Made by a program: the position numbers and the translations under genes
Notes under the pieces: generated by a model
What the model saw: the letters and a program-made list of their open reading frames with translations, nothing else
The model's database searches: none
Told to the model about the DNA's origin: nothing
Part shown: piece after piece, positions 1 through 8,142 of the stretch
Numbering within the stretch: the stretch's first letter is position 1
Layout of the letters: the number at the start of each line of letters is the position of its first letter
NCBI RefSeq assembly: GCF_937425535.1
Contig: NZ_OW485601.1
Coordinates: 5,811,501 to 5,875,500, forward strand
Direction: 5' to 3'
Source: Rhodovastum atsumiense
Lineage (GTDB): Bacteria > Pseudomonadota > Alphaproteobacteria > Acetobacterales > Acetobacteraceae
Length of the DNA: 64,000 bases

Positions 1-324
1 GGGGGCGATCCGGTAGGACAGGGCGGTGGCATGGCGGAGGAAGCTGCCGGCCGCATAGCCCGCCAGCACGTGCACCGCGCCGGCCTGCACCCAGCCGCCC
101 AGCCTGGGGGCGTACAGGCAATGTGCGGCAGTGACCGCCAGGCGCGGCGCCAGCAGCACGGCGGTGCACCGCGCCGTCCCCGGGATCTGCAGGCGGGCCA
201 CCGCCGGCCAGGGCGGGCTGCGTGGATCCACCGGCAACCGCCGCTGCCCTTCGCCAAGGCCCGGCAACGGGAGCGGTCCGGCCGCCATGGCGGCCCGAAT
301 CCCCGCCAGCACCGCGATTGCCAT
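1..324 (-). CDS. Trypsin-like serine protease (3' part cut by window edge)
   Basis: Minus-strand reading from ATG at 324 is open to the window edge, giving 108 codons. It starts with a hydrophobic stretch (MAIAVLAGIRAAMA) that looks like the end of a signal peptide; a GTG at 330 is an alternative start. Residues about 45-70 read ARCTAVLLAPRLAVTAAHCL, the classic S1-family segment with the catalytic His in TAAHC and the paired Cys before it. The Asp and Ser of the triad lie outside the window. It follows the SDR gene on the same strand after about 77 bp, so co-transcription is possible. Family call is firm; substrate unknown. Confidence 0.7.
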   Translation of the reverse strand, partial: MAIAVLAGIRAAMAAGPLPLPGLGEGQRRLPVDPRSPPWPAVARLQIPGTARCTAVLLAPRLAVTAAHCLYAPRLGGWVQAGAVHVLAGYAAGSFLRHATALSYRIAP

Positions 325-401
325 GAGCACGACGGCAAGACAGGCCCACCGCCGCGGATCGCCCCCCCGGCCCGTGGCGGATCGGTGCGGCGGGGCTGCG
401 C

Positions 402-1187
402 TCAGATCAACACCTGGGTGTCGGCATCGACCGCCAGCGCCTGGCCGCTGATCGTCGCGCCGAAGGGGCTGCAGAGATAAAGCGCCATGTTGGCGATGTC
501 CTGCTGGGTGACGAAGCAGCGCAGGCTGGTGGTGGCGACCGCGCGCTCGGTCATTTCGTTCTCGGAAATCCCGTCGGCCCGGGCCTTGTTGCGGATGACG
601 CTGCGGATGCGCGGCCCGTCCACCAGCCCCGGCAGGATGGCGTTGACGCGGATGCCGTCGGGGCCGAGCTCGATCGCCAGCGTCTTGGTCAGTCCCACCA
701 CCCCCCATTTCGCTGCGGCATACGGGCTGCGCAGGCGGAAGCCGAACCGTCCCGCCGCCGAGGACAGGTTCACGATCGAACCACCGCCGGCCGCCCGCAG
801 CGCCGGCACCGCGCGCCGGGCGCAATGGAACATGGCGGCGAGATCGACCTGCAGCACCGCATCCAGCTCCTCCGGCGTCACCTGCTCGACCGGCTTGGTG
901 GGGCCGGCGATGCCGGCATTGTTGACCAGTACATCGAGCCCGCCGAGCCGGTCCAGCGCCGCGTCCACGAAGCCTTCCATGTCCTCCCGCCGTGCCGCGT
1001 CGGCCAGCCGGCCAGGATGGCCACAGGCAGCCAGCGCCGCCTCGTCGATGTCCGAAACGAACAGGCTGGCCCCACAGGCGGCGAAGCTGTCGGCCATCAC
1101 CCGGCCGATGCCGCCCGCGCCCGCGGTGATCGCCACGCGCAGCCCGGTCAGGTCCACCGGCAGCGGGGTCGTTGCACCCTGGATCAT
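402..1187 (-). CDS. SDR-family NAD(P)-dependent oxidoreductase
   Basis: 261 aa, the usual size of a classical short-chain dehydrogenase. The cofactor-binding motif TAGAGGIG is at residues 21-28, NNAG at 89-92, and the active-site Ser143, Tyr156 and Lys160 (YAAAK) are all present, so it should be catalytically active. The start at 1187 was chosen because AGGAGA lies just upstream and the beta-alpha-beta fold begins normally there; a longer upstream reading lacks family similarity. The acidic residue after beta-strand 2 (SDID) favours NAD over NADP, an inference. Substrate not predictable. It is divergent from the SPFH gene. Confidence 0.9.
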   Translation of the reverse strand: MIQGATTPLPVDLTGLRVAITAGAGGIGRVMADSFAACGASLFVSDIDEAALAACGHPGRLADAARREDMEGFVDAALDRLGGLDVLVNNAGIAGPTKPVEQVTPEELDAVLQVDLAAMFHCARRAVPALRAAGGGSIVNLSSAAGRFGFRLRSPYAAAKWGVVGLTKTLAIELGPDGIRVNAILPGLVDGPRIRSVIRNKARADGISENEMTERAVATTSLRCFVTQQDIANMALYLCSPFGATISGQALAVDADTQVLI

Positions 1188-1296
1188 TCTTGCGTCTCCT
1201 TCCCTGGCCGGCATGCTAGGATGCCCGCGAGCGGATCGTAAACGGGCGGGAATGCCGGGTTTGGTTCCCGCCACGCCTCGTGGAGACCGGCCTCGC

Positions 1297-2271
1297 ATGG
1301 AAATCGGCTTTGGCCTTGTCTGGGGCCTGGTTCTCGTCCTCGTGGTCATCACGGTGTTCGCCGGCACCAAGACGGTGCCGCAGGGACAGGTCTGGACCGT
1401 CGAACGCTTCGGCGCCTTCACCCGCCTGCTCAATCCCGGCCTGAACTTCGTGGTTCCGTTCGTCGACCGTATCGGCCACAGGCTGAACGTGCAGGAGCAG
1501 GTGCTCGACATTCCCGAGCAGAGCGTCATCACCCGCGACAACGCCACCGTCGCGGTCGACGGCGTGATCTATTACCGCGTGCTGGAGGCGGAAAAGGCGG
1601 CCTACCAGGTGGCCAACCTGCCGCTCGCGCTGTCCACGCTGGCCATGACCAATATCCGCGCGGTGATCGGCGGGATGGACCTCGACCAGGCGCTGTCCTC
1701 GCGCGAGCGCATCAACACCTCGCTGCTGGTGATCCTCGACGGCGCCACCTCCCCCTGGGGGGTGAAGGTCAGCCGCGTTGAACTGCGCAAGATCGAGCCG
1801 CCGTCGAACCTGATCCAGGCGATGAACCTGCAGATGACTGCCGAACGCGAGCGCCGGGCCACGGTGATGAAGGCGGATGGCGAGCGGGAGGCCGCGATCA
1901 TGCGGGCCGAAGGCGCCAAGCGGAGCCTGATCCTGGCCGCCGAGGGCCGGCAGGAAGCCGCGCAGCGGGATGCCACGGCGCGCGAGCGCCTGGCCGAAGC
2001 CGAGGCCTTCGCCACCCGCGCGGTGGCCGAGGCAGCGGCGCAGGGGGGCGAGCCGGCCCTGCGCTACTTCATCGCCGACCGCTACGTGCAGGCCTTCGGC
2101 GCGATCGCGACGGCGCCGAACGGACGGTTGCTGATCGTGCCGATGGAAGCCGCCGGGCTCGCCGCCGGGATCACCCAGGCGCTCGAATTGCTGCGAGGGG
2201 CGCCGCCGCGGCCGGCGGCACCCGGCTCGGTGCCCCAGGTCGGCCCCGTGCCGCCGGCCGCCACGCCATGA
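1297..2271 (+). CDS. SPFH/Band 7 membrane protein (stomatin-like, QmcA type)
   Basis: 324 aa. One N-terminal membrane helix (residues 5-22) is followed by the SPFH domain, which opens with VPQGQVWTVERFGAF and contains the typical LNVQEQVLDIPEQSVITRDN and RAVIG-DLDQALSSRE segments. Residues about 190-260 form a charged Ala/Glu/Arg-rich coiled coil (KADGEREAAIMRAEGAKRS). Such proteins form large ring assemblies in the inner membrane and are linked to protease control and membrane microdomains. The start is the ATG that gives the membrane helix directly. The NfeD-like gene follows after 10 bp; SPFH-NfeD pairing is a conserved arrangement and supports the call. Confidence 0.9.
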   Translation: MEIGFGLVWGLVLVLVVITVFAGTKTVPQGQVWTVERFGAFTRLLNPGLNFVVPFVDRIGHRLNVQEQVLDIPEQSVITRDNATVAVDGVIYYRVLEAEKAAYQVANLPLALSTLAMTNIRAVIGGMDLDQALSSRERINTSLLVILDGATSPWGVKVSRVELRKIEPPSNLIQAMNLQMTAERERRATVMKADGEREAAIMRAEGAKRSLILAAEGRQEAAQRDATARERLAEAEAFATRAVAEAAAQGGEPALRYFIADRYVQAFGAIATAPNGRLLIVPMEAAGLAAGITQALELLRGAPPRPAAPGSVPQVGPVPPAATP

Positions 2272-2281
2272 CACGCGCGCC

Positions 2282-2749
2282 ATGATCACGATCGAGCCCG
2301 CGCTGTTGTGGCTTGCGGCCGGGCTGACGCTGCTCGGCGCCGAGGTGTTCATCCCCGGCGCCTTTCTGATGTGGGTGGGGCTGGCCGCCCTGGGCACGGG
2401 CGGGCTGGTGCTGGCGGTCACGCCGGGCTTCGCGGTGCAGGTGTCCTGCTTCGCCGTGCTGAGCGCCGCCAGCATCGCCATCGCCCTGCGGCTGCGCCGC
2501 CGCCCGCGGGCGCGCCCGGGCGTGAACACGCCGGATTCGGGGCTGGTGGGCCGCACCGCGCAGGCCCTGTCCTTCCGCGGCCGGGAAGGGAGGGTCCGGC
2601 TGGGCGACAGCGACTGGCCGGCGCAACTTGCCGCCGGCGCCGCGGTGCCGGAGCCGGATGCGATCCTGCGCGTGGTCGGCGTGCGTGGTCTGGTGCTGGT
2701 GGTGGAACCCGCCAAACCCGCGGGGATGACCGAACCGTCACGTGCGTAG
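2282..2749 (+). CDS. NfeD-family membrane protein
   Basis: 155 aa with three predicted membrane helices (about residues 8-28, 32-52 and 55-72), the first carrying the family signature GAEVFIPGAFLMWVGLAALGTG. The C-terminal half, about residues 90-150, is a soluble beta-rich OB-fold-like domain beginning near LVGRTAQA. This is the short NfeD1b/YbbK-type partner of SPFH proteins without the ClpP-like protease domain. It sits 10 bp after the SPFH gene, so one operon. Function in the family: structural or assembly partner of the SPFH complex in the inner membrane. Confidence 0.88.
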   Translation: MITIEPALLWLAAGLTLLGAEVFIPGAFLMWVGLAALGTGGLVLAVTPGFAVQVSCFAVLSAASIAIALRLRRRPRARPGVNTPDSGLVGRTAQALSFRGREGRVRLGDSDWPAQLAAGAAVPEPDAILRVVGVRGLVLVVEPAKPAGMTEPSRA

Positions 2750-2810
2750 ACACGCTTCGAGACTTGATCGTGCCCCCGATCCGGGCCACCTCGGGGGCAG
2801 GAGGACTGAG

Positions 2811-3092
2811 ATGTCACGTACCCGCCCCGGCCCGCAGATCGAGATGACCCCCGATGGGCAGTTCATCGAACCGCCGCGCCCGCCGCTGGCCACGCGCGTG
2901 CTGGTCTATGCCGTGCTGGTGGCCTTCGTCGCCGGCGGCCTGGTGCTCGCCGGGCTGCTGGTTTCGGCGGCGATCGCCCTTGTTCCCATTGCCCTGGTTG
3001 CCGCCGGCATCGCCTATGCCGCCTGGCGCTGGCGGTTGTGGCAACTGGCCCGCGGCGCCGGCCGCCGTGGCCGGCAGATCTGGCGCCCCTGA
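2811..3092 (+). CDS. Small two-helix membrane protein, unknown function
   Basis: 93 aa. The start at 2811 is supported by AGGAGGACTGAG immediately upstream. A polar N-terminus (residues 1-30) is followed by two hydrophobic helices (about 33-55 and 57-72) and a very basic tail rich in Arg and Trp (WRWRLWQLARGAGRRGRQIW), which should stay in the cytoplasm. It lies 61 bp after the NfeD gene on the same strand and may belong to that operon. I recognise no family. Confidence 0.65.
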   Translation: MSRTRPGPQIEMTPDGQFIEPPRPPLATRVLVYAVLVAFVAGGLVLAGLLVSAAIALVPIALVAAGIAYAAWRWRLWQLARGAGRRGRQIWRP

Positions 3093-3098
3093 ACGGCA

Positions 3099-3121
3099 GC
3101 TCCCGGCCCCCAACCGGGAGC
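3099..3121 (+). terminator. Hairpin terminator after the SPFH-NfeD operon
   Basis: GCTCCCGG at 3099-3106 pairs perfectly with CCGGGAGC at 3114-3121 around a 7-nt loop, directly after the last stop codon of the plus-strand operon. It is followed by a C-run rather than a T-run, so terminator strength is uncertain. Confidence 0.5.
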
Positions 3122-3398
3122 GCACCCCCCTTCCCCGCCCGTTGACATCCGCCGGTGGACGGCAGCATTGCCGTGGGCGGAAATTTTGCGGAAAAATCCA
3201 TAAGTTATTTGACGTTATTTTTATGAATTCTATTAACACTGGCGCAAAATAACAAAATAACATGATATCGATATAAAACGAGATCAATATAAATCCGGTG
3301 ACAATCGGCATTCATTCCAGATTTACCCAATCACAGGATAAAAATCTTCTTGAAAATTCACCTCTGGAGCGTGCAACTTTGCGCACGCATTCCCGAGC
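3122..3398. other. Low-GC intergenic stretch
   Basis: No gene visible. From about 3180 to 3350 the DNA is strongly A/T-rich (runs such as GACGTTATTTTTATGAATTC and AACAAAATAACATGATATCG), in sharp contrast to the surrounding GC-rich DNA. It probably holds the promoter of the small orphan gene that follows; several TAT/AAT-rich -10-like hexamers are present and I cannot choose between them. Confidence 0.5.
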
Positions 3399-3404
3399 GT
3401 GACA

Positions 3405-3770
3405 ATGATCAATATTTCCGTGCTTGTTGTTTGGCTGAAGACCGTGCTGCTTACGGAGTACGCTGCCGCGGCCGCAATGGCGTTCGTCATCAGCGGCGGC
3501 TTCTATTACGCAGCCTCCTTGAGCGGAGTTGGTGTTCCCACGGGCTCCGTCGCCGTCGAACACAAATTGCCGGACATGAAGATCGGCGTCTACCGTCCCT
3601 TCGCTCCCACCCGGCCTGTCGACTTCAGCGAAGAGAACAGCGCGCATTACTGCGTCACGCCGGATTTCGAGAAATGCGCGACAACCGGCCCGGAGGTTGG
3701 TTCGATCGTGCGCTGGTGCCTGACCGAGGACAACCTGTCGTGCCAGCGCAGCGGGGCGAACCGGCGATAG
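3405..3770 (+). CDS. Orphan small protein with N-terminal membrane helix, unknown
   Basis: 121 aa from ATG 3405 (GTG at 3399 would add two residues; no clear ribosome site for either). Residues about 5-40 are hydrophobic and Ala-rich (one or two helices), the rest is polar with four cysteines in the C-terminal half (HYCV, KCAT, RWCL, SCQR), compatible with disulfides outside the cytoplasm. No recognisable family. It lies alone after the low-GC gap and converges on the DUF445 gene. Codon use is less GC-biased at its 5' end, which hints at acquisition, but this is weak. Confidence 0.5.
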   Translation: MINISVLVVWLKTVLLTEYAAAAAMAFVISGGFYYAASLSGVGVPTGSVAVEHKLPDMKIGVYRPFAPTRPVDFSEENSAHYCVTPDFEKCATTGPEVGSIVRWCLTEDNLSCQRSGANRR

Positions 3771-3780
3771 GGAGTCATCC

Positions 3781-3798
3781 CCGCCGCCACGGCGGCGG
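3781..3798. terminator. Symmetric hairpin between convergent genes
   Basis: CCGCCGCC at 3781-3788 and GGCGGCGG at 3791-3798 form a perfect GC stem between the two convergent genes ending at 3770 and 3808. It is likely a bidirectional terminator, although neither side has a T-run. Confidence 0.4.
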
Positions 3799-3807
3799 AG
3801 CCGGGCC

Positions 3808-5097
3808 TCAGAAGCTCACGCTCCCGAACAGGGCGTGCAGCACCACATAGACCGTCCCGCCCACCAGAAACCCGACGATCGTGCCGTTGATGCGCACGTA
3901 TTGCAGGTCGCGTCCGACCCGCAATTCCAGCTTGTCGGTCACCGTCTCGGCATCCCAGCGCGCCACCACGTCACCGATGAAGGTGGCGAGCTGCACCTGC
4001 GCGGCCGGCAGCAAGGTGCCGGCGACGCTGCCCGCGGCGGCCTGCAGCCGGGCGCGCACGTCCGGGTCATGCTCGATCATGGTGCCGAGATTGGCCAGCG
4101 CCCCCTCGATGAAGGCGACGGTATGGCCGTCCTGCCGCGTCACGTCCGTCTCGATGATATCGCGCAGGCGGTGCCAGACATCGGCGAGCCAGACACGGAT
4201 GGTCTCGTGCGCCACCACGCCGCGGATCGTCGCCCCGATCTCGGTGGCGCGGGCCGGGTCGGTCTCGATGCGGCTGATCTCGCGGCGCACCCATTCGTCG
4301 AAGGCAGCGCGCATCTCGGAGCTGTCGGGCTCCATGCGTGCCAGCTCGGCATTGATGGTGCCGATGACCTTGTGCGCCACCGCCGCGCCGATCGCCCAGC
4401 CGACCAGCTTTCCGCCCTGCTCGGCGACGCGATCCTCGATCGCCCGCTTCAGCGCGCCCTCGCGGCTGGTCAGCGTGGCCTTGAGGCTGCCGAGGATGAA
4501 GCTGAACACATCCTGGTGCTTGCCGCCTTCCACCAGCTTGCCCAGTGCCTGACTGACCAGGCGCCCGGCCCCGGGGCCGCCGAGCAGGCGTGGAGCAAGC
4601 CGCGCGAGCACATGCCGGGCCCGCCCGTCCTCGAGCGTGCGCAGGAAGCGCGGCAGCATGGCGGCCATCGCCTCGGCGGCGGGCCGGCGGGTGGCGGGAT
4701 CGGCGAGGAAGCGCCGCACGATGCCCGGCAGGTCGATCTGCTGCAGGAAGCGGGCGACGTCCTCGCGGGTGAACACATGCCCCGCGACGAAGCGGCCGAG
4801 CGCCCGGCCGAGCCGCTCCTTCTGGTTGGGGATGATGGCGGTATGCGGGATCGGCAGGCCGAGCGGATGGCGGAACAGCGCGGTGACGGCGAACCAGTCG
4901 GCGACGCCGCCGACGAACCCGGCCTTGGCGGAGGCCTGCAGGATGTCGGTGAACAGGCCGGGCGGCATGCGGTAGGTGGCCAGCGTCAGCAACGCCATGG
5001 CCACCAGCAGCCCGGTCGCGAGATTGCGATGTTCCTGCAGCGCGCGGCGCGCCGCGGCATCGGGATCAGGGCCGGGAGGCGGTGGGAGAACAGTCAT
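3808..5097 (-). CDS. DUF445 (YjiN-type) membrane protein
   Basis: 429 aa from ATG 5097. The N-terminal helix (about residues 24-42, LATGLLVAMALLTLATYRMP) leads into the family hallmark KAGFVGGVADWFAVTALFRHPLGLPIPHTAIIPNQK with RLGRALGRFVAGH. The middle is long, helical and charged, and the last 25 residues (IVGFLVGGTVYVVLHALFG) form a second membrane helix, so the body is probably cytoplasmic or periplasmic between two anchors. The family is widespread and uncharacterised. An in-frame start at 5163 is possible but adds no family-like sequence. Confidence 0.85.
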   Translation of the reverse strand: MTVLPPPPGPDPDAAARRALQEHRNLATGLLVAMALLTLATYRMPPGLFTDILQASAKAGFVGGVADWFAVTALFRHPLGLPIPHTAIIPNQKERLGRALGRFVAGHVFTREDVARFLQQIDLPGIVRRFLADPATRRPAAEAMAAMLPRFLRTLEDGRARHVLARLAPRLLGGPGAGRLVSQALGKLVEGGKHQDVFSFILGSLKATLTSREGALKRAIEDRVAEQGGKLVGWAIGAAVAHKVIGTINAELARMEPDSSEMRAAFDEWVRREISRIETDPARATEIGATIRGVVAHETIRVWLADVWHRLRDIIETDVTRQDGHTVAFIEGALANLGTMIEHDPDVRARLQAAAGSVAGTLLPAAQVQLATFIGDVVARWDAETVTDKLELRVGRDLQYVRINGTIVGFLVGGTVYVVLHALFGSVSF

Positions 5098-5222
5098 GTA
5101 TCCCCGACGCTGCTGCTGGAAAACTCGTGCTGCGACTGTGACGGATAGTACCGTCTCCGCCACAGCACCAGCCTTGATTTGCTGTCGCGATCAAACGCGC
5201 CAAGGCAAAGGGACGGCAGGGT

Positions 5223-5256
5223 TTGTCGATGGAGGACGGAGATGTTATAATATAAC
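5223..5256 (+). promoter_or_regulatory. Zur-like operator overlapping a consensus -10 promoter
   Basis: GTTATAATATAAC at 5244-5256 is a perfect 13-bp palindrome that matches the core of the known Zur box (TGTTATANTATAACA). Inside it, TATAAT at 5246-5251 is an exact sigma-70 -10 hexamer, with TTGTCG at 5223-5228 as a -35 match of four out of six at the ideal 17-bp spacing. Transcription should start about position 5258, which is the A of the next ATG. Zinc-loaded Zur bound here would cover the -10 box and shut off the ABC transporter. The match is seen in the sequence; regulation is inferred. Confidence 0.75.
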
Positions 5257-5257
5257 C

Positions 5258-5362
5258 ATGATCGATCCCCTGTCCTTGGCGTCCGGCCTCGCCCCGAGGC
5301 TGGCCCTGGCCCTGGCCTTGTGTGCCCTGCTGTGGCTGGGCGTCTGGTGGGTGCTCGCATGA
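5258..5362 (+). CDS. 34-codon membrane peptide leading the zinc ABC operon
   Basis: MIDPLSLASGLAPRLALALA... ending LWLGVWWVLA: a single hydrophobic helix (about residues 12-33) with almost no soluble part. Its stop overlaps the start of the ATPase gene as ATGA, which suggests translational coupling. The nearest Shine-Dalgarno-like run (GGAGGA at 5231-5236) is too far upstream, and the predicted transcription start falls on the ATG, so translation would be leaderless. It may be a real small membrane subunit or only a coupling leader; I know no homologue. Confidence 0.45.
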   Translation: MIDPLSLASGLAPRLALALALCALLWLGVWWVLA

Positions 5363-6105
5363 CGATCCCCTCCGCCATCGTGCTCGAGGACGTGACCTGC
5401 GTGCATGAACGCCGCCCTGCGGTGCATCACCTGTCCGGGCGGTTCGCGCCGGGCAGCCTGACCGCGGTGGCGGGCCCGAACGGGGCAGGCAAGACCACGC
5501 TGCTGCGCGCGCTCGCCGGGCTGCACCCGGTCGACCAGGGACGCATCGACCGGGGCGGGCTGGCGGCGGGCCAGATCGCCCTGTTGCCGCAGGCGGGCAC
5601 GCTCGACCGCAGCTTCCCGGTGACCTGCCATGACGTGGTGGCGCTCGGCGCCTGGACGCGCATCGGCCCGTTCCGCCGGTTGCCCTCCGATATCGCCGAC
5701 CGGGTCGCGACGGCGCTGCGCGAGGTCGGGCTGGCCGGCTTCGAGCGGCGGCTGGTCGGTTCGCTCTCGGCGGGGCAGTTCCAGCGCATGCTGTTTGCCC
5801 GACTCGCCCTGCAGGACGCCCCGGTGCTGCTGCTCGACGAGCCGCTGAACGCGGTGGATGCCCGCACCGCCGCGGACCTGATGGCCATGCTGCGGCGCTG
5901 GCATGGCGAGGGTCGCACCATCATCGCCGTGCTGCACGATCTTGACCTGGTGACGCGGGAATTTCCGGAAACGCTGCTGCTGGCGCGCGAGCAGGTGGCC
6001 TGGGGCCCGACCGCCCAGGTGCTGACCGCCGAGCATCGCCTGCGTGCCCGGCTCGCCGCCGAAGCCTGGGCCGGTTCGCCGGAACTCTGCCGCGACGCCG
6101 CCTGA
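5359..6105 (+). CDS. znuC: Zinc/manganese-type ABC transporter ATP-binding protein
   Basis: 248 aa. Walker A GPNGAGKT at residues 39-46, signature LSAGQ at 136-140 and Walker B VLLLDE at 156-161, with the D-loop NAVDA after it. The short ATPase plus a single hydrophobic permease is the layout of cluster 9 metal importers (ZnuBC/MntBC). Metal choice is inferred as zinc from the Zur-like palindrome upstream. The start overlaps the preceding small ORF (ATGA) and its stop lies one base before the permease start, so translation is coupled. Confidence 0.85.
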   Translation: MTIPSAIVLEDVTCVHERRPAVHHLSGRFAPGSLTAVAGPNGAGKTTLLRALAGLHPVDQGRIDRGGLAAGQIALLPQAGTLDRSFPVTCHDVVALGAWTRIGPFRRLPSDIADRVATALREVGLAGFERRLVGSLSAGQFQRMLFARLALQDAPVLLLDEPLNAVDARTAADLMAMLRRWHGEGRTIIAVLHDLDLVTREFPETLLLAREQVAWGPTAQVLTAEHRLRARLAAEAWAGSPELCRDAA

Positions 6106-6106
6106 C

Positions 6107-6967
6107 GTGATCGGATCCTTCCTGCTCGAGCCGTTCGCGCTCGGCTTCATGCGCCGCGCCCTGATCGGCTGCGCGGCGCTCTCGCTGGCCGGGCCGCCGC
6201 TCGGCGTGTTCCTGGTGCTGCGACGGATGAGCCTCACCAGCGACGTGCTGCAGCACGGCATCCTGCCCGGGGTGGCGCTGGGGGCGGTGCTGGGCGGGCT
6301 GTCGCTGTGGGCGATGGGGCTGGGCGGGCTGGGCGCGGGGCTGGCCCTGGCGCTGCTCGCGGGCTGGCTGTCACGCGCCACCGGCGGACGGGAGGACAGC
6401 CAGCTTGCCGGGCTGTATCTGATCGCGCTGGCGCTCGGCGTCGCCATCGTGTCCTCGACGCGCGGCATCGACCTGATGCAATTGCTGTTCGGCAGCGTGA
6501 TGGCGGTGGACGATCCGGCGCTGCTGCTGATGGCCTCGGTCGCCTCGGTGTCGCTGCTCGGGCTCGCGGTGATCTGGCGGCCGCTGGTGCTGGAAAGCCT
6601 CGATCCGGGGTTCCTGCGCGCCGTGGGCGGGCATGGCACCGCCTGGCACCTGGCGTTCATGGCCCTGGTGGTGCTGTGCGTGGTCGGTGGCTTTGCCGCC
6701 CTGGGCACGCTGATGTCGGTCGGGCTGATGATGCTGCCCGCGGTCGCCGCCCGGCATTTCGCCGCCGAACTGGCCGGGCAGGTGCGCGCCGCAGTGGCGC
6801 TCGCGCTGCTCGCCTCGGTCGCGGGGTTGCTGCTGTCCTACCACGCCGACCTGCCGGCCGGCCCCGCCATCATCCTGGCCGCCGGCGCGCTCTGGGCAGG
6901 CGGCATGCTCGCCGGCCCCCGCCACAGCCTGCGCGCCCGGCTGCACCGGCCGCATTACCGCGGCTGA
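6107..6967 (+). CDS. znuB: Zinc/manganese-type ABC transporter permease
   Basis: 286 aa from GTG 6107. About eight membrane helices; the family segments SLAGPPLGVFLVLRRMSLTSDVLQHGILPGVALG near the N-terminus and RHFAAELAG with VGLMMLPAVAARH in the C-terminal third mark it as an ABC-3 (ZnuB/TroC) permease. It forms the channel for the ATPase encoded one base upstream. No periplasmic metal-binding protein (ZnuA) follows: the next gene is an unrelated epimerase, so the binding protein must be elsewhere. Confidence 0.87.
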   Translation: MIGSFLLEPFALGFMRRALIGCAALSLAGPPLGVFLVLRRMSLTSDVLQHGILPGVALGAVLGGLSLWAMGLGGLGAGLALALLAGWLSRATGGREDSQLAGLYLIALALGVAIVSSTRGIDLMQLLFGSVMAVDDPALLLMASVASVSLLGLAVIWRPLVLESLDPGFLRAVGGHGTAWHLAFMALVVLCVVGGFAALGTLMSVGLMMLPAVAARHFAAELAGQVRAAVALALLASVAGLLLSYHADLPAGPAIILAAGALWAGGMLAGPRHSLRARLHRPHYRG

Positions 6968-7157
6968 AGCACGACGATCCGTCGCAAAAGCCGGGCGACG
7001 CAACCGTTTCCCAACGGGGACAGCCGGGGCGAGCCGATCATTACGGGCTCTTGGCATCCCGCCTTCCCCGATCGCATAACACGCCCTCCGTCGCGGACCT
7101 GCCCGGGTTCCGCCACGAAGCCGCGGCAGGCTGCCACGGCTGATCGAGGAGAACGAG

Positions 7158-8129
7158 ATGCACTGGCGCGGTCGCAAGGTCCTGGTGACGGGCGGAGCGG
7201 GGTTCCTCGGTTCCAATCTCTGCCATGCGCTGGCAACGCAGGGCGCGCGGGTGGTGGCGCTCGACGGCTTCCTGTTCGGCGGCGGCGCCAATCCCGCCAA
7301 TCTCGAGGGCGCCGAAGTCGAGCTGGTGCGGGCGGATATCCGCGATGTCGACCTGCGGCCGCTCTGCGAGGGGGCGGAAGTGATCTTCAATCTCGCCGCC
7401 CAGACCAGCCACATGGGCGGCCAACGCGACCCGCTGGCCGACATCGCGGTGAACGCGGTGGCGCAGGTGCGGCTGATCCAGGCGGCGCGCGAGGCGGCCC
7501 CGGACGCGGTGGTGGTGCACGCCTCTACCCGCCAGTTCTACGGACGCGCCCACCATTTGCCGGTCGACGAGGAGCATCCGGTCAACCCGCCGGATGCCAA
7601 CGGCGTCTCGAAATTCGCCGGCGAGCAATACTGGATGATCGAGCACCGGGTGAACGGCCGGCCGGTGGTCAGCCTGCGCCTGACCAATTGCTACGGGCCG
7701 CGCCTGCGCATCCGCGACGCGCGCCAGACCTTCCTCGGCATCTGGATCCGCTCGGTGCTGGAGGACCGGCCGTTCGAGGTGTGGGGCGGCGAGCAACTGC
7801 GCGACATGACCTATGTCGACGACGTGACCAACGCCTTCCTGCTGGCCGGCGCGACCCCCGCCTGCCACGGCCGGATCTTCAACATCGGAGGCTCGCCGCC
7901 GGCGAGTCTGAAGGAAATTGCCGACATCACCGTCCGGGTGGCCGGGGCCGGCGCGCGCTACACCATCCGGGAATTCCCCGCCGACCGGGCCCGCATCGAC
8001 ATCGGCAGCTACCATGCCGATGACCGGGCGTTCCGGCAGGCCACCGGATGGACCCCCGAGGTCGGGCTGGAGGACGGCATCCGGCGCTCGCTCGACTGGT
8101 TCCGGCCGCGCCTGGCGGCGTATCTCTGA
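7158..8129 (+). CDS. NAD-dependent epimerase/dehydratase (nucleotide-sugar type)
   Basis: 323 aa extended SDR. NAD-binding GGAGFLG at residues 12-18, substrate-side S123/T124, and LRLTNCYGPRLRIRD in the middle, typical of nucleotide-sugar 4-epimerases and 4,6-dehydratases. The usual catalytic Tyr of YxxxK is Asn148 (ANGVSK, Lys152 kept). I recall a subgroup with the same NGxxK motif, so this may be a lineage trait rather than damage, but the chemistry could differ. RBS GAGGAGAACGAG precedes the ATG. The aminotransferase follows after 13 bp, suggesting synthesis of an amino-sugar for surface polysaccharide. Confidence 0.82.
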   Translation: MHWRGRKVLVTGGAGFLGSNLCHALATQGARVVALDGFLFGGGANPANLEGAEVELVRADIRDVDLRPLCEGAEVIFNLAAQTSHMGGQRDPLADIAVNAVAQVRLIQAAREAAPDAVVVHASTRQFYGRAHHLPVDEEHPVNPPDANGVSKFAGEQYWMIEHRVNGRPVVSLRLTNCYGPRLRIRDARQTFLGIWIRSVLEDRPFEVWGGEQLRDMTYVDDVTNAFLLAGATPACHGRIFNIGGSPPASLKEIADITVRVAGAGARYTIREFPADRARIDIGSYHADDRAFRQATGWTPEVGLEDGIRRSLDWFRPRLAAYL

Positions 8130-8142
8130 AGAGGGCGATACC

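Noticed and set aside
487-1296. A 270-codon N-terminal extension of the SPFH protein
   Set aside because: It is antisense to the SDR gene and low-complexity Arg/Ser/Pro sequence; ATG 1297 starts directly at the membrane helix.
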